Shown: positions 47,886-57,017, numbered from the stretch's first letter. The stretch: 64,000 bases of DNA from SAR116 cluster bacterium AG-426-I14 (GCA_003210055.1 QCNS01000008.1:26435-90434), one strand, 5' to 3'. The notes: generated from the letters alone by a model not told the origin. Program-made: numbers and translations.

Positions 47886-48929
47886 CTATGGCTCCAAGAC
47901 TATTCTTCCATCTACTTCTCCATTTCTAAGTTTATTCATAGCATCGTTAGCTGAATTTAATTTTTGTTTAGTTACATTTAATAATCTGACATTTTTACTA
48001 TTAATTAATTCTACCAACTCTATCAATTCCCTCAATTCTCCAACATAAGATCCTCTAATATTTATTGACCTCATAGGTATCAATGGTAAAGAAATAGATA
48101 GAGAACCCCCATACAAACCTACTATAACAAATGTACCACCTTTTTTAATGATTGTAAGAGCGAGGTTTGATGTATTTTCATTTCCAACAAAATCAATTAT
48201 TCCAGAAATTTTACTATTAAACAAACTTGATTTCTCCAAAATTTCTTCAGGAGAAAAACAATATTTAGCACCATTTGTTTTTGCTAGATCCCTTTTACTT
48301 GAGTCATTATCAACAACTATAATTTGTGCATTATGAATATGTGGTGATAATAGTATACCGTTTGTACCTACTCCACCAGCACCAATAATCACAATAAATT
48401 CATCACTAGTTGTTTTAGGAATTTTCTTTAAGGCACTATAAGCTGTTAACCCGGAACAAGCATAAGGGGCAGCTTGAAAAGGATTTAGTTTACCATAAGG
48501 TACTAAATATCTTTCATGAGGCACTATAATGTGAGTAGAATAACCTCCGTTTAATCGAGCACCTAAAAATTTAGGATTTTCACATAATGTTTCATTTTGA
48601 TTTTTACAAGCTAGGCATTTTTGACATCCAATCCAAGGGAAAACAATTCCTTTATCACCAATGCTTGTATTTGTGACATCCTTACCAACAGATATAACTT
48701 CACCTGTGATTTCATGCCCAGGTGTAAATGGTAATTTTGTTCCTCTATCAGCAAGTGTTATTCTTTTTCCATTTCCTAAATCAAAAAAACCATCAGCTAA
48801 ATGGAGATCGCTGTGGCAAACACCACAAGCCATTATTCTTACTAACAATTCTTCATCTTTTGGAGTTGGAATATCGTATGCTCTAAATTCTAGAGGTTTT
48901 CCAAATTCAGTAACTTGGTATGATTTCAT
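47886..48929 (-). CDS. Zinc-dependent alcohol dehydrogenase (nitrile hydratase cluster, proximal)
   Basis: A 347-aa MDR dehydrogenase of the AdhP/AdhA type. Catalytic Zn: Cys in [15 protein letters not shown] and His in [13 protein letters not shown]. Structural Zn lobe: [18 protein letters not shown] site: [16 protein letters not shown] with [16 protein letters not shown]. It is 2 bp upstream of nthA on the same strand and 58 bp downstream of the AceE-like gene. GGAG 6-8 nt upstream of the ATG supports the start. It differs clearly from the second ADH of the cluster, so the two are not recent copies. Substrate unknown. Confidence 0.9.
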   Translation of the reverse strand: MKSYQVTEFGKPLEFRAYDIPTPKDEELLVRIMACGVCHSDLHLADGFFDLGNGKRITLADRGTKLPFTPGHEITGEVISVGKDVTNTSIGDKGIVFPWIGCQKCLACKNQNETLCENPKFLGARLNGGYSTHIIVPHERYLVPYGKLNPFQAAPYACSGLTAYSALKKIPKTTSDEFIVIIGAGGVGTNGILLSPHIHNAQIIVVDNDSSKRDLAKTNGAKYCFSPEEILEKSSLFNSKISGIIDFVGNENTSNLALTIIKKGGTFVIVGLYGGSLSISLPLIPMRSINIRGSYVGELRELIELVELINSKNVRLLNVTKQKLNSANDAMNKLRNGEVDGRIVLEP

Positions 48930-48987
48930 AAATCACTCCTAATTAAATCTCTAAGCAGATTAAATTGTACACTATAATAAATTTTAA

Positions 48988-51267
48988 TTAAATATTAACT
49001 GAGTTTATTATCGAAATACTATCAATATTGAATTTTTTATATAAATCATTTGAAGTACCAGTTTGTCCAAACTCATTAATACCCAGTGGAATTAAATGAT
49101 GACCAAAAACTCCTGCAATCCATGATAAAGTCATAGGATGACCATCTAATACAGTTATTATTTTGCAATCTTTTGGAATATTTTTTAGTAAATTTTCAAT
49201 ATGACAACCTTGTGTGGTATGTTTTGAGGAAATTTTATTATTTTTCCATTCGTGAAACAAAATGTCTGAGGATGTTATAGCTAAAACTCCTAAATCTTTT
49301 TGTTTTTCTCCAAGTAATTGTATGGCCTTTATAACCTCATCTACTATAACACCTTGATAGATTATAATAAAAGTTGGACTATCTCCAGGCTCTCTTAACC
49401 AATAAGCCCCTTTTATGATATTATCTTTCAAATTTTCAGACATTTTTCTTGGTAATTGATCTAATGGTTTAGTTGATAATCGAAGATATACTGAACCACC
49501 ATTCTGTTCATCTTGCATATATTCAAAACCATATTTAATAATTACATTTAATTCATCAGAGTATGCTGGTTCAAAACTTAATATTCCTGGTTGACTAATT
49601 CCTATCATAGGAGTTCCAATGGACTGGTGAGCACCCCCTTCGGGAGCCAAAGTTATCCCAGATGGCGTTGCAACTAACATAAATCTTGCATTTTGGTAAC
49701 AAGCATAATTTAGAGCATCTAAACCCCTTGAGATAAAAGGATCATAAACTGTTCCTATAGGAAAAAGCCTTTCTCCAAAAAACTCATGCGATAAACCTGC
49801 AGCACCCAACATAATAAACATATTCATTTCAGCTATGCCCAATTCAATGTGTTGTCCTTCAGGAGAGAATTTCCATTTTTGAATCGATGGTATTTTTCTA
49901 TCTCTAAAAGTATCCTCAGTTTCTTCTCTACTAAAAAGTCCTTTTCTATTTACCCATGCACCTAAGTTTGTAGATACAGAAACATCAGGAGAGGTAGTTA
50001 AAATTCTATTTGCAAACTCTGAGTCAATTTGTGCATATTGATCCAAAATTTTACCAAATGCATTTTGGGTAGAGATTTTAGTATCTTTTAAATCTTCTAT
50101 TTTATCTATATTTAATTTTTTAGAGGAAAACTTTCGTGAACCTGCCTTTTTGAATGGTAAATTATCAATATATTCTCTTAAATCTTTTTCAACATTGTTC
50201 CATTCTTCACCATTTTTAATTTGCATTTTGTTTTTAAATTTATCCATTTGTTCTTTTGTCATCAATCCAGCATGATTATCTTTGTGACCAGCTAATGGCG
50301 TTCCCCAACCTTTAATCGTATAGGCTAAGAAAGCTGTGGGTTTATCGTCTTTTACTGAGTAGAAGGCTTCAGACAGAGAGGGAATACAGTGTCCCCCAAG
50401 ATTTGACATAAGTTCTAAAATTTCATTATCAGTTCTTTTATTTAACAATTTTGATACTTCTTTTTGATCACCAATATCATCTAATATTCTTTCCCTAATA
50501 GCTTTTCCACCCTCAAATATTAAAGCTGAATATAATTGATTAGGACAATCATCAATCCAATCTTTTAATTTATTACCCCCAGGTTCTTTAAATGCTTCTA
50601 GTTGAAGTAAGCCATATTTTATTACTATAACATTCCATCCAAATGCCTCAAAAACAGAACTTATCCTTTCCCATAAACCTTCATGAACCACGCCATCCAG
50701 TGACTGTCTGTTATAGTCAATAATCCACCAAACATTTCTGAGATTATGTTTCCATCCTTCCTGAAGACATTCATAAACATTACCTTCATCTAATTCAGCG
50801 TCACCAACTAAAGCAATCATTTTTCCTTTTTTATCATAATTATTAAATTTTTTCTGTCTGATGTAATCTTGAGTTAAAGATAAAAAACTTGTCATTGCTA
50901 CACCAAGACCAACAGACCCAGTTGAAATATCTACATCATCAATATCTTTTGTTCTAGAAGGATAGGACTGAGCTCCATTAAACCCCCTAAAATTTTCAAT
51001 CTTTTCTCTAGTTTGTAAACCAAACAAATATTGTATTGCATGAAAAACTGGGCTTGCATGAGGTTTTACTGCTACCCTATCTTCAGGTTTCAAAAAATTA
51101 AAGTACAAAGCAACCATCATTGAGACCATTGATGCGCAGCTGGCTTGATGACCCCCAACCTTAATGCCATCGTCATTTTCTCGAATATGATTAGCATTAT
51201 GTATCATCCAACAAGATAACCACAAAATCTTTTTTTCAATTTCCTTTATTATCTTTTTTTTATTCAT
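48988..51267 (-). CDS. AceE/transketolase-like TPP-dependent enzyme
   Basis: A 759-aa protein of the homodimeric E1/transketolase class. TPP site: VGDAELDEGN (155-163) through IIDYNRQ (N186). It carries the AceE-like landmarks GGHQASCASMVSMMVALYF, KPHASPVFHAIQYLFGLQ, SYPSRTKDIDDVDISTGSVG and LEGGAHQS-type PEGGAHQSIGTPMI. It is shorter than E. coli AceE (887) and has no E2/E3 genes nearby; MdeB-like 2-ketobutyrate dehydrogenase E1 proteins are another relative. The C-terminus includes EFGQTGTSNDLYKKF. It is divergent from an Lrp-type regulator and heads the ADH-nitrile hydratase run. Reaction undetermined. Confidence 0.82.
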   Translation of the reverse strand: MNKKKIIKEIEKKILWLSCWMIHNANHIRENDDGIKVGGHQASCASMVSMMVALYFNFLKPEDRVAVKPHASPVFHAIQYLFGLQTREKIENFRGFNGAQSYPSRTKDIDDVDISTGSVGLGVAMTSFLSLTQDYIRQKKFNNYDKKGKMIALVGDAELDEGNVYECLQEGWKHNLRNVWWIIDYNRQSLDGVVHEGLWERISSVFEAFGWNVIVIKYGLLQLEAFKEPGGNKLKDWIDDCPNQLYSALIFEGGKAIRERILDDIGDQKEVSKLLNKRTDNEILELMSNLGGHCIPSLSEAFYSVKDDKPTAFLAYTIKGWGTPLAGHKDNHAGLMTKEQMDKFKNKMQIKNGEEWNNVEKDLREYIDNLPFKKAGSRKFSSKKLNIDKIEDLKDTKISTQNAFGKILDQYAQIDSEFANRILTTSPDVSVSTNLGAWVNRKGLFSREETEDTFRDRKIPSIQKWKFSPEGQHIELGIAEMNMFIMLGAAGLSHEFFGERLFPIGTVYDPFISRGLDALNYACYQNARFMLVATPSGITLAPEGGAHQSIGTPMIGISQPGILSFEPAYSDELNVIIKYGFEYMQDEQNGGSVYLRLSTKPLDQLPRKMSENLKDNIIKGAYWLREPGDSPTFIIIYQGVIVDEVIKAIQLLGEKQKDLGVLAITSSDILFHEWKNNKISSKHTTQGCHIENLLKNIPKDCKIITVLDGHPMTLSWIAGVFGHHLIPLGINEFGQTGTSNDLYKKFNIDSISIINSVNI

Positions 51268-51311
51268 TGGATAATATTAACATTTTTCGCTTAGTATTAA
51301 TTGCCATATTT

Positions 51312-51337
51312 TATTAATTATACTATTATAATTAATA
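51312..51337. promoter_or_regulatory. Inverted repeat, candidate Lrp-type operator
   Basis: Two perfect 11-bp arms (51312-51322 and 51327-51337, TTTAATTA-like, reading TATTAATTATA against its complement) flank a 4-nt centre. The repeat lies in the 114-bp AT-rich region between the divergent AceE-like gene and the Lrp/AsnC gene. Its length and place fit an AT-rich operator; Lrp-family proteins favour such sites. The high A+T raises the chance of coincidence. Confidence 0.4.
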
Positions 51338-51381
51338 TATTATTTTATTATTTATATAAAATTAAATTAATATGCTAATAA

Positions 51382-51837
51382 ATGGATAAGATAGATAAAA
51401 AAATTGTTTTTGAACTTCAAAAGAATGGTAGATTATCAAATTTTGATTTAGCTGAAAAAGTTGGTTTATCACCATCACCATGTTTAAGAAGAATCAAAAA
51501 CCTAGAAAGAAAGAAGATTATTTCTGGCTACACTGCCATCATAGATGAAGAATTATTTGGTTACCCTATTACGGCATTTGTTTCAGTCAGGTTGGAAAAT
51601 CAAACCGATGGAACTCTAAAAGTATTTGAAGAAGGAATAAGCCACTTAGATGAGGTGGTCGATTGTTGGCTGGTAACCGGTAACAGAGATTATTTATTAA
51701 GAGTTGTTGCTATAAATTTAAAAACATATGAAAAATTCATGCGAGAAGATCTTACAAAAATAAAGGGCATTGCGTCAATAGAAACAAATTTTGCCTTAGG
51801 TAGTGTAAAAACTAAACAACCTCTTCCTATAAAATAA
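51382..51837 (+). CDS. Lrp/AsnC family transcriptional regulator
   Basis: A 151-aa one-domain-plus-RAM regulator. The helix-turn-helix is at about residues 17-40 (RLSNFDLAEKVGLSPSPCLRR) and the RAM/ligand domain follows (about 60-145: ITAFVSVRLENQ, VVDCWLVTGNRDYLLRVVA, IASIETNFALGSVKTKQPLP). Such regulators respond to amino acids or related small molecules. It is divergent from the AceE-like gene and convergent with a PLP aminotransferase, so it probably controls the former and possibly itself. The effector is unknown. Confidence 0.93.
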   Translation: MDKIDKKIVFELQKNGRLSNFDLAEKVGLSPSPCLRRIKNLERKKIISGYTAIIDEELFGYPITAFVSVRLENQTDGTLKVFEEGISHLDEVVDCWLVTGNRDYLLRVVAINLKTYEKFMREDLTKIKGIASIETNFALGSVKTKQPLPIK

Positions 51838-51838
51838 A

Positions 51839-53047
51839 CTAATTAACATTTGCTATATTCAAAGGAATACCAAATTGTTTTTGACATATTTCTGCAAGAG
51901 ACTTAATTCCGTCCTCTATTTCCTTTTTCGTTGGATTAGCAAAACACAATCTAATTTTTTTATTATTTTCTTCTTCAATTGACCACTCAACTCCAGGATT
52001 TATTGCCACACCAACTTCTAATGACTTATCAAATAAGATTTTAGTGTCTACTTTTTTTGGAAATGAAACCCAAATATAAATCCCTCCTACTGGTTTTTTA
52101 TATTCAACTGAGTTACCAAAAAATTTGTCTAACGCTTCGCACATAATCTTAGATTTTATTTCTAACTGTTTGTTAAGTGTCTTCAAGTGTTTAAAAAAGT
52201 ATTTTTCACAATATTCAGCAAGGACCAGTTGCTCTAACCCCCCTGTGCCAGCGTCGGTTTTATATGGTAATATTCTTGATAAAATTTTCCAGTCGGCGAC
52301 AAGGTAACCAAGTCTAAACCCAGGAGCTATTGACTTCGAAAAAGTACCACAGTAAATTACTCTTCCACTATGATCTAATGACCTAATCGATGGAGGTCTT
52401 TCCTCTCCCCAAATAAGATCAGCATAACAATCATCTTCAAAAATAGGTATATTAAATTCCTTAGAGAGGTTAATCAAATCAATCCTTTTTTCCAATGACA
52501 TTACTGTTCCTGTTGGATTCTGAATAGTTGGAATTGTATATATATACCTCGGAATAATACTTTGATTTTTTAATGAAGTTAATTTATCCCTTAATTTATT
52601 TATATTTATTCCATCCTCTTCTACTGGAATACCTTCAATATTTATGTTTAATCGACTTAATCTTGTAAAAACACCTCCATAACATGCTTCCTCAATAATT
52701 ACAGTATCACCATTTCTTAAAAGAGTTTCATTAACTAGATCTAATGCTTGCAATGAACCAGAAACTATTAGTATTTCTTCTTCAGAACAGTCCATCTTAG
52801 CGCCTTTTTTCAGCTTCTTTGTAATAAATTTTCTTAAAGGCAAATAACCTAATGGACCAGTATAATTATATTTACCTAAAATTTTTCCATTTTCTAATAT
52901 GACTTTTTTAGCAGCCTTTTCCAAATCTTTTAAAGGCACAAGTTCTTCATCATTATGACCACCAATGAAATTGAAAATTGGAAAGCCATTCCATTTTTGT
53001 GACCCAGGCAGTGTATCTTTGTGCAGAAATTTATCTATATTAAACAC
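51839..53047 (-). CDS. PLP-dependent aminotransferase, 2-aminoadipate/LysN type
   Basis: A 402-aa class I/II fold aminotransferase of the MocR-catalytic-domain/LysN type without a DNA-binding domain. Motifs: YNYTGPLGYLPLRKFIT, VSGSLQALDLVNETLL, YTIPTIQNPTGTVMS, EDDCYADLIWGEERP, PLP Lys in GRVIYCGTFSKSIAPGFRLGY, and the C-terminal KKIRLCFANPT with the substrate Arg. Proteins of this group act on 2-aminoadipate, branched-chain or aromatic substrates. It is next to an Lrp-type regulator (convergent, 1-bp gap); a link to amino-acid catabolism is inferred. Confidence 0.88.
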   Translation of the reverse strand: MFNIDKFLHKDTLPGSQKWNGFPIFNFIGGHNDEELVPLKDLEKAAKKVILENGKILGKYNYTGPLGYLPLRKFITKKLKKGAKMDCSEEEILIVSGSLQALDLVNETLLRNGDTVIIEEACYGGVFTRLSRLNINIEGIPVEEDGININKLRDKLTSLKNQSIIPRYIYTIPTIQNPTGTVMSLEKRIDLINLSKEFNIPIFEDDCYADLIWGEERPPSIRSLDHSGRVIYCGTFSKSIAPGFRLGYLVADWKILSRILPYKTDAGTGGLEQLVLAEYCEKYFFKHLKTLNKQLEIKSKIMCEALDKFFGNSVEYKKPVGGIYIWVSFPKKVDTKILFDKSLEVGVAINPGVEWSIEEENNKKIRLCFANPTKKEIEDGIKSLAEICQKQFGIPLNIANVN

Positions 53048-53093
53048 TTTAAAAATTCCAAAGTTGAGTTAATTGGTTTAATATAATTATATC

Positions 53094-53468
53094 ATGAAGT
53101 TGATCAAAAATATAAAGAAATCGGTAAATAGCAACACAGAACTTGTTAATAAAGGCAAATGGGTTGACTTGAAATTTGTACTTGGTGTAAACGAAAAAGA
53201 TTTTATTTTTACAATAAATAGTGGGAAAATTGTCTCGATAGAAAAAAGAAAAGTAGATACTGATACTGGTTTATTTAAAATATCAGCTAGTTTGAATAGC
53301 TGGCAAAAACACTGGCTATACATGCCACCTAGAGACTTTCATGATTTATTTGCTATGCTCTCAAAGAAAATTGTTAAGATTGAAGGCAATATTTTGCCAC
53401 TTATGCAAAACCTTCAATATTTTAAAGACATCATAGCTTCAATAAGAAATGATAAAGTCAATGATTAA
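53094..53468 (+). CDS. Unknown protein, possibly SCP2-like fold
   Basis: A 124-aa soluble protein with a lysine-rich N-terminus. Alternating strands (LVNKGKWVDLKFVLGV, DFIFTINSGKIVSIEK, GLFKISASLNSWQKHW) are followed by a helix and LSKKIVKIEGNILPLMQNLQYF. The pattern (strand pairs, then a mid-protein Trp and a gly-gly-free VEGxxxxLMxNLxxF-type helix) loosely resembles sterol-carrier-protein-2 lipid-binding domains. No catalytic motif is visible. Its end overlaps the alpha/beta hydrolase start by 20 bp, so the two probably work together. Assignment is tentative. Confidence 0.5.
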   Translation: MKLIKNIKKSVNSNTELVNKGKWVDLKFVLGVNEKDFIFTINSGKIVSIEKRKVDTDTGLFKISASLNSWQKHWLYMPPRDFHDLFAMLSKKIVKIEGNILPLMQNLQYFKDIIASIRNDKVND

Positions 53469-54309
53469 TTCAAAGTTTGAAAAAATAACTGGAAAATATT
53501 TCAATCTTAAAATAAAAAAACATTCTTATAGAATTTATATGGAAGAGTCTGGTAAAGGTTTTCCTCTCTTGTGTTTGCATACTGCTGGTTCAGACTCCAG
53601 ACAGTTTAGACATGTTTTAAATGACGCGGAAATTACAAAAAACTTTAGGGTTATAACTTTCGATCTTCCATGGCATGGAAAATCAAATCCACCAGAAGGT
53701 CATGAAGATATAGATTACAAGTTAACAACAAAAGATTATATCGACATAATTAATTCTTTTTGTAAGTCAATGAACTTAATCCAGCCAGTAGTTATGGGAT
53801 GTTCAATGGGTGGAAGAATAGTGTTACATCTTGCATTAAAATTTCCTAAATTATTTAGAGGTGTTATAGCATTAGAAGGAGCAGATAAATTAGAACCATA
53901 TTATAATCTTGAATGGTTACATCGCCCTGACGTTCACGGAGGAGAAATACAAGCAGCGTATGTTTCTTCACAAATAGCACCACAAAGCGATAAAAAGTAT
54001 AGAGATGAAATTTTATGGCACTACAAACAAGGTGGTCCTGGCGTTTTTAAAGGTGATCTTCATTTTTATTGGCAAGATGGCAATTTTGAAAAACAGTCGC
54101 ACCTAATAAATACAAATATATGTCCAGTTTATTTGCTATCCGGAGAGTATGACTGTTCATGTACACCGGAAAAAACAATTGAAACATCAAAAAGAATTAG
54201 AGGATCAGAATATAAAATAATCCCTGGAATAGGCCATTTCCCAATGTCTGAAAATCCAAAGCTATTTTTTAAATATTTAAAACCTATTTTAAAAGAAATA
54301 ATTTCTTAG
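53449..54309 (+). CDS. Alpha/beta hydrolase
   Basis: A 286-aa alpha/beta hydrolase. The nucleophile elbow is VVMGCSMGGRIVLHLAL, oxyanion region LLCLHTAGSDSRQFRH, acid in YLLSGEYDCSCTPEK, catalytic His in IPGIGHFPMSENP. TFDLPWHGKSNPP is the typical strand-4 turn. Two in-frame ATGs, 53449 and 53461, are possible; neither has a clear Shine-Dalgarno. It is coupled to the preceding SCP2-like gene by overlap, so a lipid or CoA-ester substrate is conceivable. Convergent with the SDR gene (1-bp gap). Confidence 0.87.
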   Translation: MIKSMINSKFEKITGKYFNLKIKKHSYRIYMEESGKGFPLLCLHTAGSDSRQFRHVLNDAEITKNFRVITFDLPWHGKSNPPEGHEDIDYKLTTKDYIDIINSFCKSMNLIQPVVMGCSMGGRIVLHLALKFPKLFRGVIALEGADKLEPYYNLEWLHRPDVHGGEIQAAYVSSQIAPQSDKKYRDEILWHYKQGGPGVFKGDLHFYWQDGNFEKQSHLINTNICPVYLLSGEYDCSCTPEKTIETSKRIRGSEYKIIPGIGHFPMSENPKLFFKYLKPILKEIIS

Positions 54310-54310
54310 C

Positions 54311-55087
54311 CTAACCAGCTTTTTCAATATTTCCACAAACACTTATTGCTTGACCAGATATATTTTTACCGAGATCACTACACAAAAAATGGGCTTGTTC
54401 TGCCAAATCATCATGAGTTACAAACTGCCCTAAAGATGCTCCTGATAAAATTTCCTTTTTCATTTCTTCAAATGAAACCTTCTTCACTTTTGCCTTAGCT
54501 TCAATAACTTTATTTTGCCTTTCGCCTTCTACAATGCCAGGCAACAAAGCATTTACTCGGATACCCCTAGGTCCTAGTTCTACTGCTAAACTTTTTGCCA
54601 TACCAATAACACCCCATTTTGTAGCAGCATAAGGTAACCTATAGGCAAAACCCACTCTTCCAGCTACAGATGCGACTGATAAAATTGATCCATTATCTTC
54701 CATTCTTGGAACAGCAATTCTCATCGTTTCAAAATGACTTGTCATATTTACCTGTAAACACTCTTGCCATCCACCAAGCGTTTGTTCTCCTACGCCCGCT
54801 GTTTCTCCTGCTATGCCAGCATTATTAACAATAATGTCAAGTTTACTCAAATAATCAAATGCCGATTCAACCATAGAAGAAATTAACTGTGTTTGTCGAA
54901 GATCACAAACAATAGCTCGAATATTTGAGTGATTTAAGTTAACTCGATCTACTGCTTCCTCGTTAATATCACATACAAATACTTTTGCTCCTGCTTCTTC
55001 AAACCTTTTAGCTATGCCATAACCAATTCCATCTGCACCAGCTGTAATTAGAGCTGTTTTATCTTTTAATAAATTATTGTAATCCAT
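54311..55087 (-). CDS. Short-chain dehydrogenase/reductase (SDR)
   Basis: A 258-aa classical SDR. Cofactor motif ALITAGADGIGYGIAKRF (TGxxxGIG variant with TAGADGIG), then NNAG in IIVNNAGIAGE, catalytic Ser in SILSVASVAGRVG, and Tyr/Lys in YAATKWGVIGMAKSL; the C-terminus ends in SGQAISVCGNIEKAG. An Asp/acidic residue after strand 2 (VCDINEEAVD) favours NAD(H). It is last in the HADH-BKACE-SDR run (10 bp after BKACE). It may oxidise a hydroxy acid or reduce a keto product, such as acetoacetate, but neither is shown by the sequence. Confidence 0.88.
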   Translation of the reverse strand: MDYNNLLKDKTALITAGADGIGYGIAKRFEEAGAKVFVCDINEEAVDRVNLNHSNIRAIVCDLRQTQLISSMVESAFDYLSKLDIIVNNAGIAGETAGVGEQTLGGWQECLQVNMTSHFETMRIAVPRMEDNGSILSVASVAGRVGFAYRLPYAATKWGVIGMAKSLAVELGPRGIRVNALLPGIVEGERQNKVIEAKAKVKKVSFEEMKKEILSGASLGQFVTHDDLAEQAHFLCSDLGKNISGQAISVCGNIEKAG

Positions 55088-55097
55088 ATTAAGCTCT

Positions 55098-56027
55098 CTA
55101 ATTTATATTCGTGTTATCTTTTCCCTTCAATCCTAAAATTTCTCTAGCTTCATCTGAAGTAGCCACTTCCAAAGAAAGGCCTTCAAGTATCTCACGAACT
55201 CTTTTTACCTGATCTGCATTTTTTTTAGCTAAATTTCCAGGTCCATCCCAAAGCGAATCTTCTAACCCAACTCGTACATGAGATCCTAATGCCGCACCAG
55301 TTGCATTGATTCGCATTTGAGTTGCACCTGCCCCCACAACTGACCATTGATAATCTTCACCAAATAATTTGTCAGCTGTTTTTTTCATGTGTAACAAGTT
55401 ATCACTATCAGCTCCTATACCGCCCATTATTCCCATTACAAACTGAATAAAATAAGGAGCTTTTAACATGCCTTCTCGATGATAATAATGAAGGTTATAT
55501 AAGTGACCTACGTCGTAACACTCAAATTCAAATCTAGTTCCATTTTCGTAGCCTAAAGTCATAATGTTCTCAATATCTTCAAAAGTATTTTTGAAAAGTG
55601 TATGTTTGCTTCTTTCTAACATATCTTTTTCCCACTGGTGTTGAAATTGGTTATGCCTTTTCATCATTGGGAACAAACCAAAATTCATTGAACCCATATT
55701 TAATGAAGCTACTTCAGGTTTAAAATGCATACATGGCTTCATCCTCTCCTCAACTGTCATTTGAGGGCCTCCACCTGTTGTTATATTAATTACCGCATCA
55801 CACTCTTTATGAATAGTTGGAAGAAATTTTTGAAATTCTGCTGGATCTTGAGTTGGATGACCATCATTTTCATCTCTAGCATGCAAGTGTAAAATAGCAG
55901 CTCCTGCCTTATGAGCTTCCAGGGAATGTTCTATTACCTCGTCAGCAGTAACAGGTAAATGTTCAGACATAGATGGTGTGTGAATCGCGCCTGTGACAGC
56001 ACAGCTTATAATAACTTTTTTTTTCAT
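55098..56027 (-). CDS. Beta-keto acid cleavage enzyme (BKACE family)
   Basis: A 309-aa TIM-barrel Zn enzyme of the BKACE family (formerly DUF849; Kce type). Family members condense a beta-keto acid with acetyl-CoA to acetoacetate plus a CoA ester; examples use 3-keto-5-aminohexanoate or dehydrocarnitine. The Zn-binding HxH is H47/H49 in AAILHLHARDENDGHPTQDP, ITTGGGPQMTVEERM is the acetyl-CoA region, ATQMRINATGAALGSHVRVGLEDSLW includes the late conserved residues. It is 3 bp after the dehydrogenase gene and before the SDR. Substrate unknown; the neighbouring HADH suggests a 3-keto acid made by oxidation of a 3-hydroxy acid. Confidence 0.92.
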   Translation of the reverse strand: MKKKVIISCAVTGAIHTPSMSEHLPVTADEVIEHSLEAHKAGAAILHLHARDENDGHPTQDPAEFQKFLPTIHKECDAVINITTGGGPQMTVEERMKPCMHFKPEVASLNMGSMNFGLFPMMKRHNQFQHQWEKDMLERSKHTLFKNTFEDIENIMTLGYENGTRFEFECYDVGHLYNLHYYHREGMLKAPYFIQFVMGIMGGIGADSDNLLHMKKTADKLFGEDYQWSVVGAGATQMRINATGAALGSHVRVGLEDSLWDGPGNLAKKNADQVKRVREILEGLSLEVATSDEAREILGLKGKDNTNIN

Positions 56028-56030
56028 TTT

Positions 56031-56957
56031 TTACTCTCCTTCATCAAGTTTTAATTTTCTTACCAAAGCTATAAGTTTATTTCTTTTTTTTGTTCTGTCT
56101 TCTCTGTCAGAAAAGCTTAATCTTTTTCTTTGTTCAAATTCTAATTTTTTAATATATTGATTACTATATTCTGGGACAGAATTCTGTTGCTGTGCAAGTC
56201 TTTTTATTCCTTTTCTATACCTAGTGAAAGAATCTCCTATTCCACCCGGTGCATTAAGGTCCATAATTTCAAAAGGTCCTAAAAAAGCCCATCTTATTCC
56301 CAATGCATGTTTTAAAGAAATATCAATATCATCTATTGAGGCATAACCTTCCTCATGAAGCCTCACAGCCTCATTTAAAAGAGCTCCTTGCAATCTATTT
56401 AAAACAAAACCTTCAATTTCTTTTTTTAATACAATAGGAACATAATCAGCCTTTGAGTATATTTCCTTTGCTCTTTCAATAACCTCCTTTGAGGTGAGAG
56501 AACTTGGGCAAATTTCAACAAATGGAACAACATGTGGGGGTAGTGCGGGATGGGCAACAATACATCTATCTTTATTTCTAAGTTTTTTATAAATTTTTGA
56601 AGGCAAAAGATAAGATGAAGAAGATGAAAGAATAGTTTCAAGAGGTGAGTAATTTTCTAATTCTAAGAAAATATTTTGTTTTTCTTCTATAATCTCAAGT
56701 ATACTCTCTTGGATCAAAATAGACTCTGTACAAATTTCTTCAATACTTTTGCATATCATGATTTGAGATTTTAATTTTTTTAAATTAATTTTCTTATAAA
56801 TTGCTATATCATCCGCAAGTTGTTCCACTACTTTATAGAAATTTTTAATTACATTAGGATTTTTATCGTAAACTAAAACATTATAACCTGCTGAAGCAAA
56901 CCCAACAGCCCAACTAGCCCCGATCAATCCAGCTCCACATATTCCAATATTACTCAT
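56031..56957 (-). CDS. 3-hydroxyacid dehydrogenase of the HADH/CRYL1 or carnitine dehydrogenase type
   Basis: A 308-aa NAD-dependent dehydrogenase. N-terminal Rossmann IGICGAGLIGASWAVGFASAGY and VYDKNPNVIKN; catalytic Ser/His area SSSSSYLLPS and IVAHPALPPHVVPFVEICP; substrate and helical C-terminal domain FVLNRLQGALLNEAVRLHEEG. The HPALPPH stretch and compact length match lambda-crystallin/gulonate dehydrogenase or carnitine dehydrogenase rather than fatty-acid HADH. It is just upstream of BKACE, as carnitine dehydrogenase is of dehydrocarnitine-cleaving BKACEs, but here the substrate is unknown. A hairpin (56975-57001) separates it from dctM. Confidence 0.85.
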   Translation of the reverse strand: MSNIGICGAGLIGASWAVGFASAGYNVLVYDKNPNVIKNFYKVVEQLADDIAIYKKINLKKLKSQIMICKSIEEICTESILIQESILEIIEEKQNIFLELENYSPLETILSSSSSYLLPSKIYKKLRNKDRCIVAHPALPPHVVPFVEICPSSLTSKEVIERAKEIYSKADYVPIVLKKEIEGFVLNRLQGALLNEAVRLHEEGYASIDDIDISLKHALGIRWAFLGPFEIMDLNAPGGIGDSFTRYRKGIKRLAQQQNSVPEYSNQYIKKLEFEQRKRLSFSDREDRTKKRNKLIALVRKLKLDEGE

Positions 56958-56974
56958 ACTTAATATTTAAAAAA

Positions 56975-57001
56975 AAATACCGAACACATAGTTCGGTATT
57001 T
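56975..57001 (-). terminator. Rho-independent terminator after dctM
   Basis: A perfect 11-bp stem (arms AAATACCGAAC-type, 56975-56985 and 56991-57001) with a 5-nt loop ACATA lies between dctM and the dehydrogenase gene. On the minus strand the stem ends in a run of U. The stem's A-run side makes it possibly bidirectional. It ends TRAP transcription while allowing some read-through to the downstream genes. Confidence 0.75.
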
Positions 57002-57017
57002 TTATATCTTTATTATG

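Noticed and set aside
48988..51267. Genuine pyruvate dehydrogenase E1 (aceE)
   Set aside because: Over 100 residues shorter than AceE and no E2 or E3 gene adjacent; kept as AceE/transketolase-like only.
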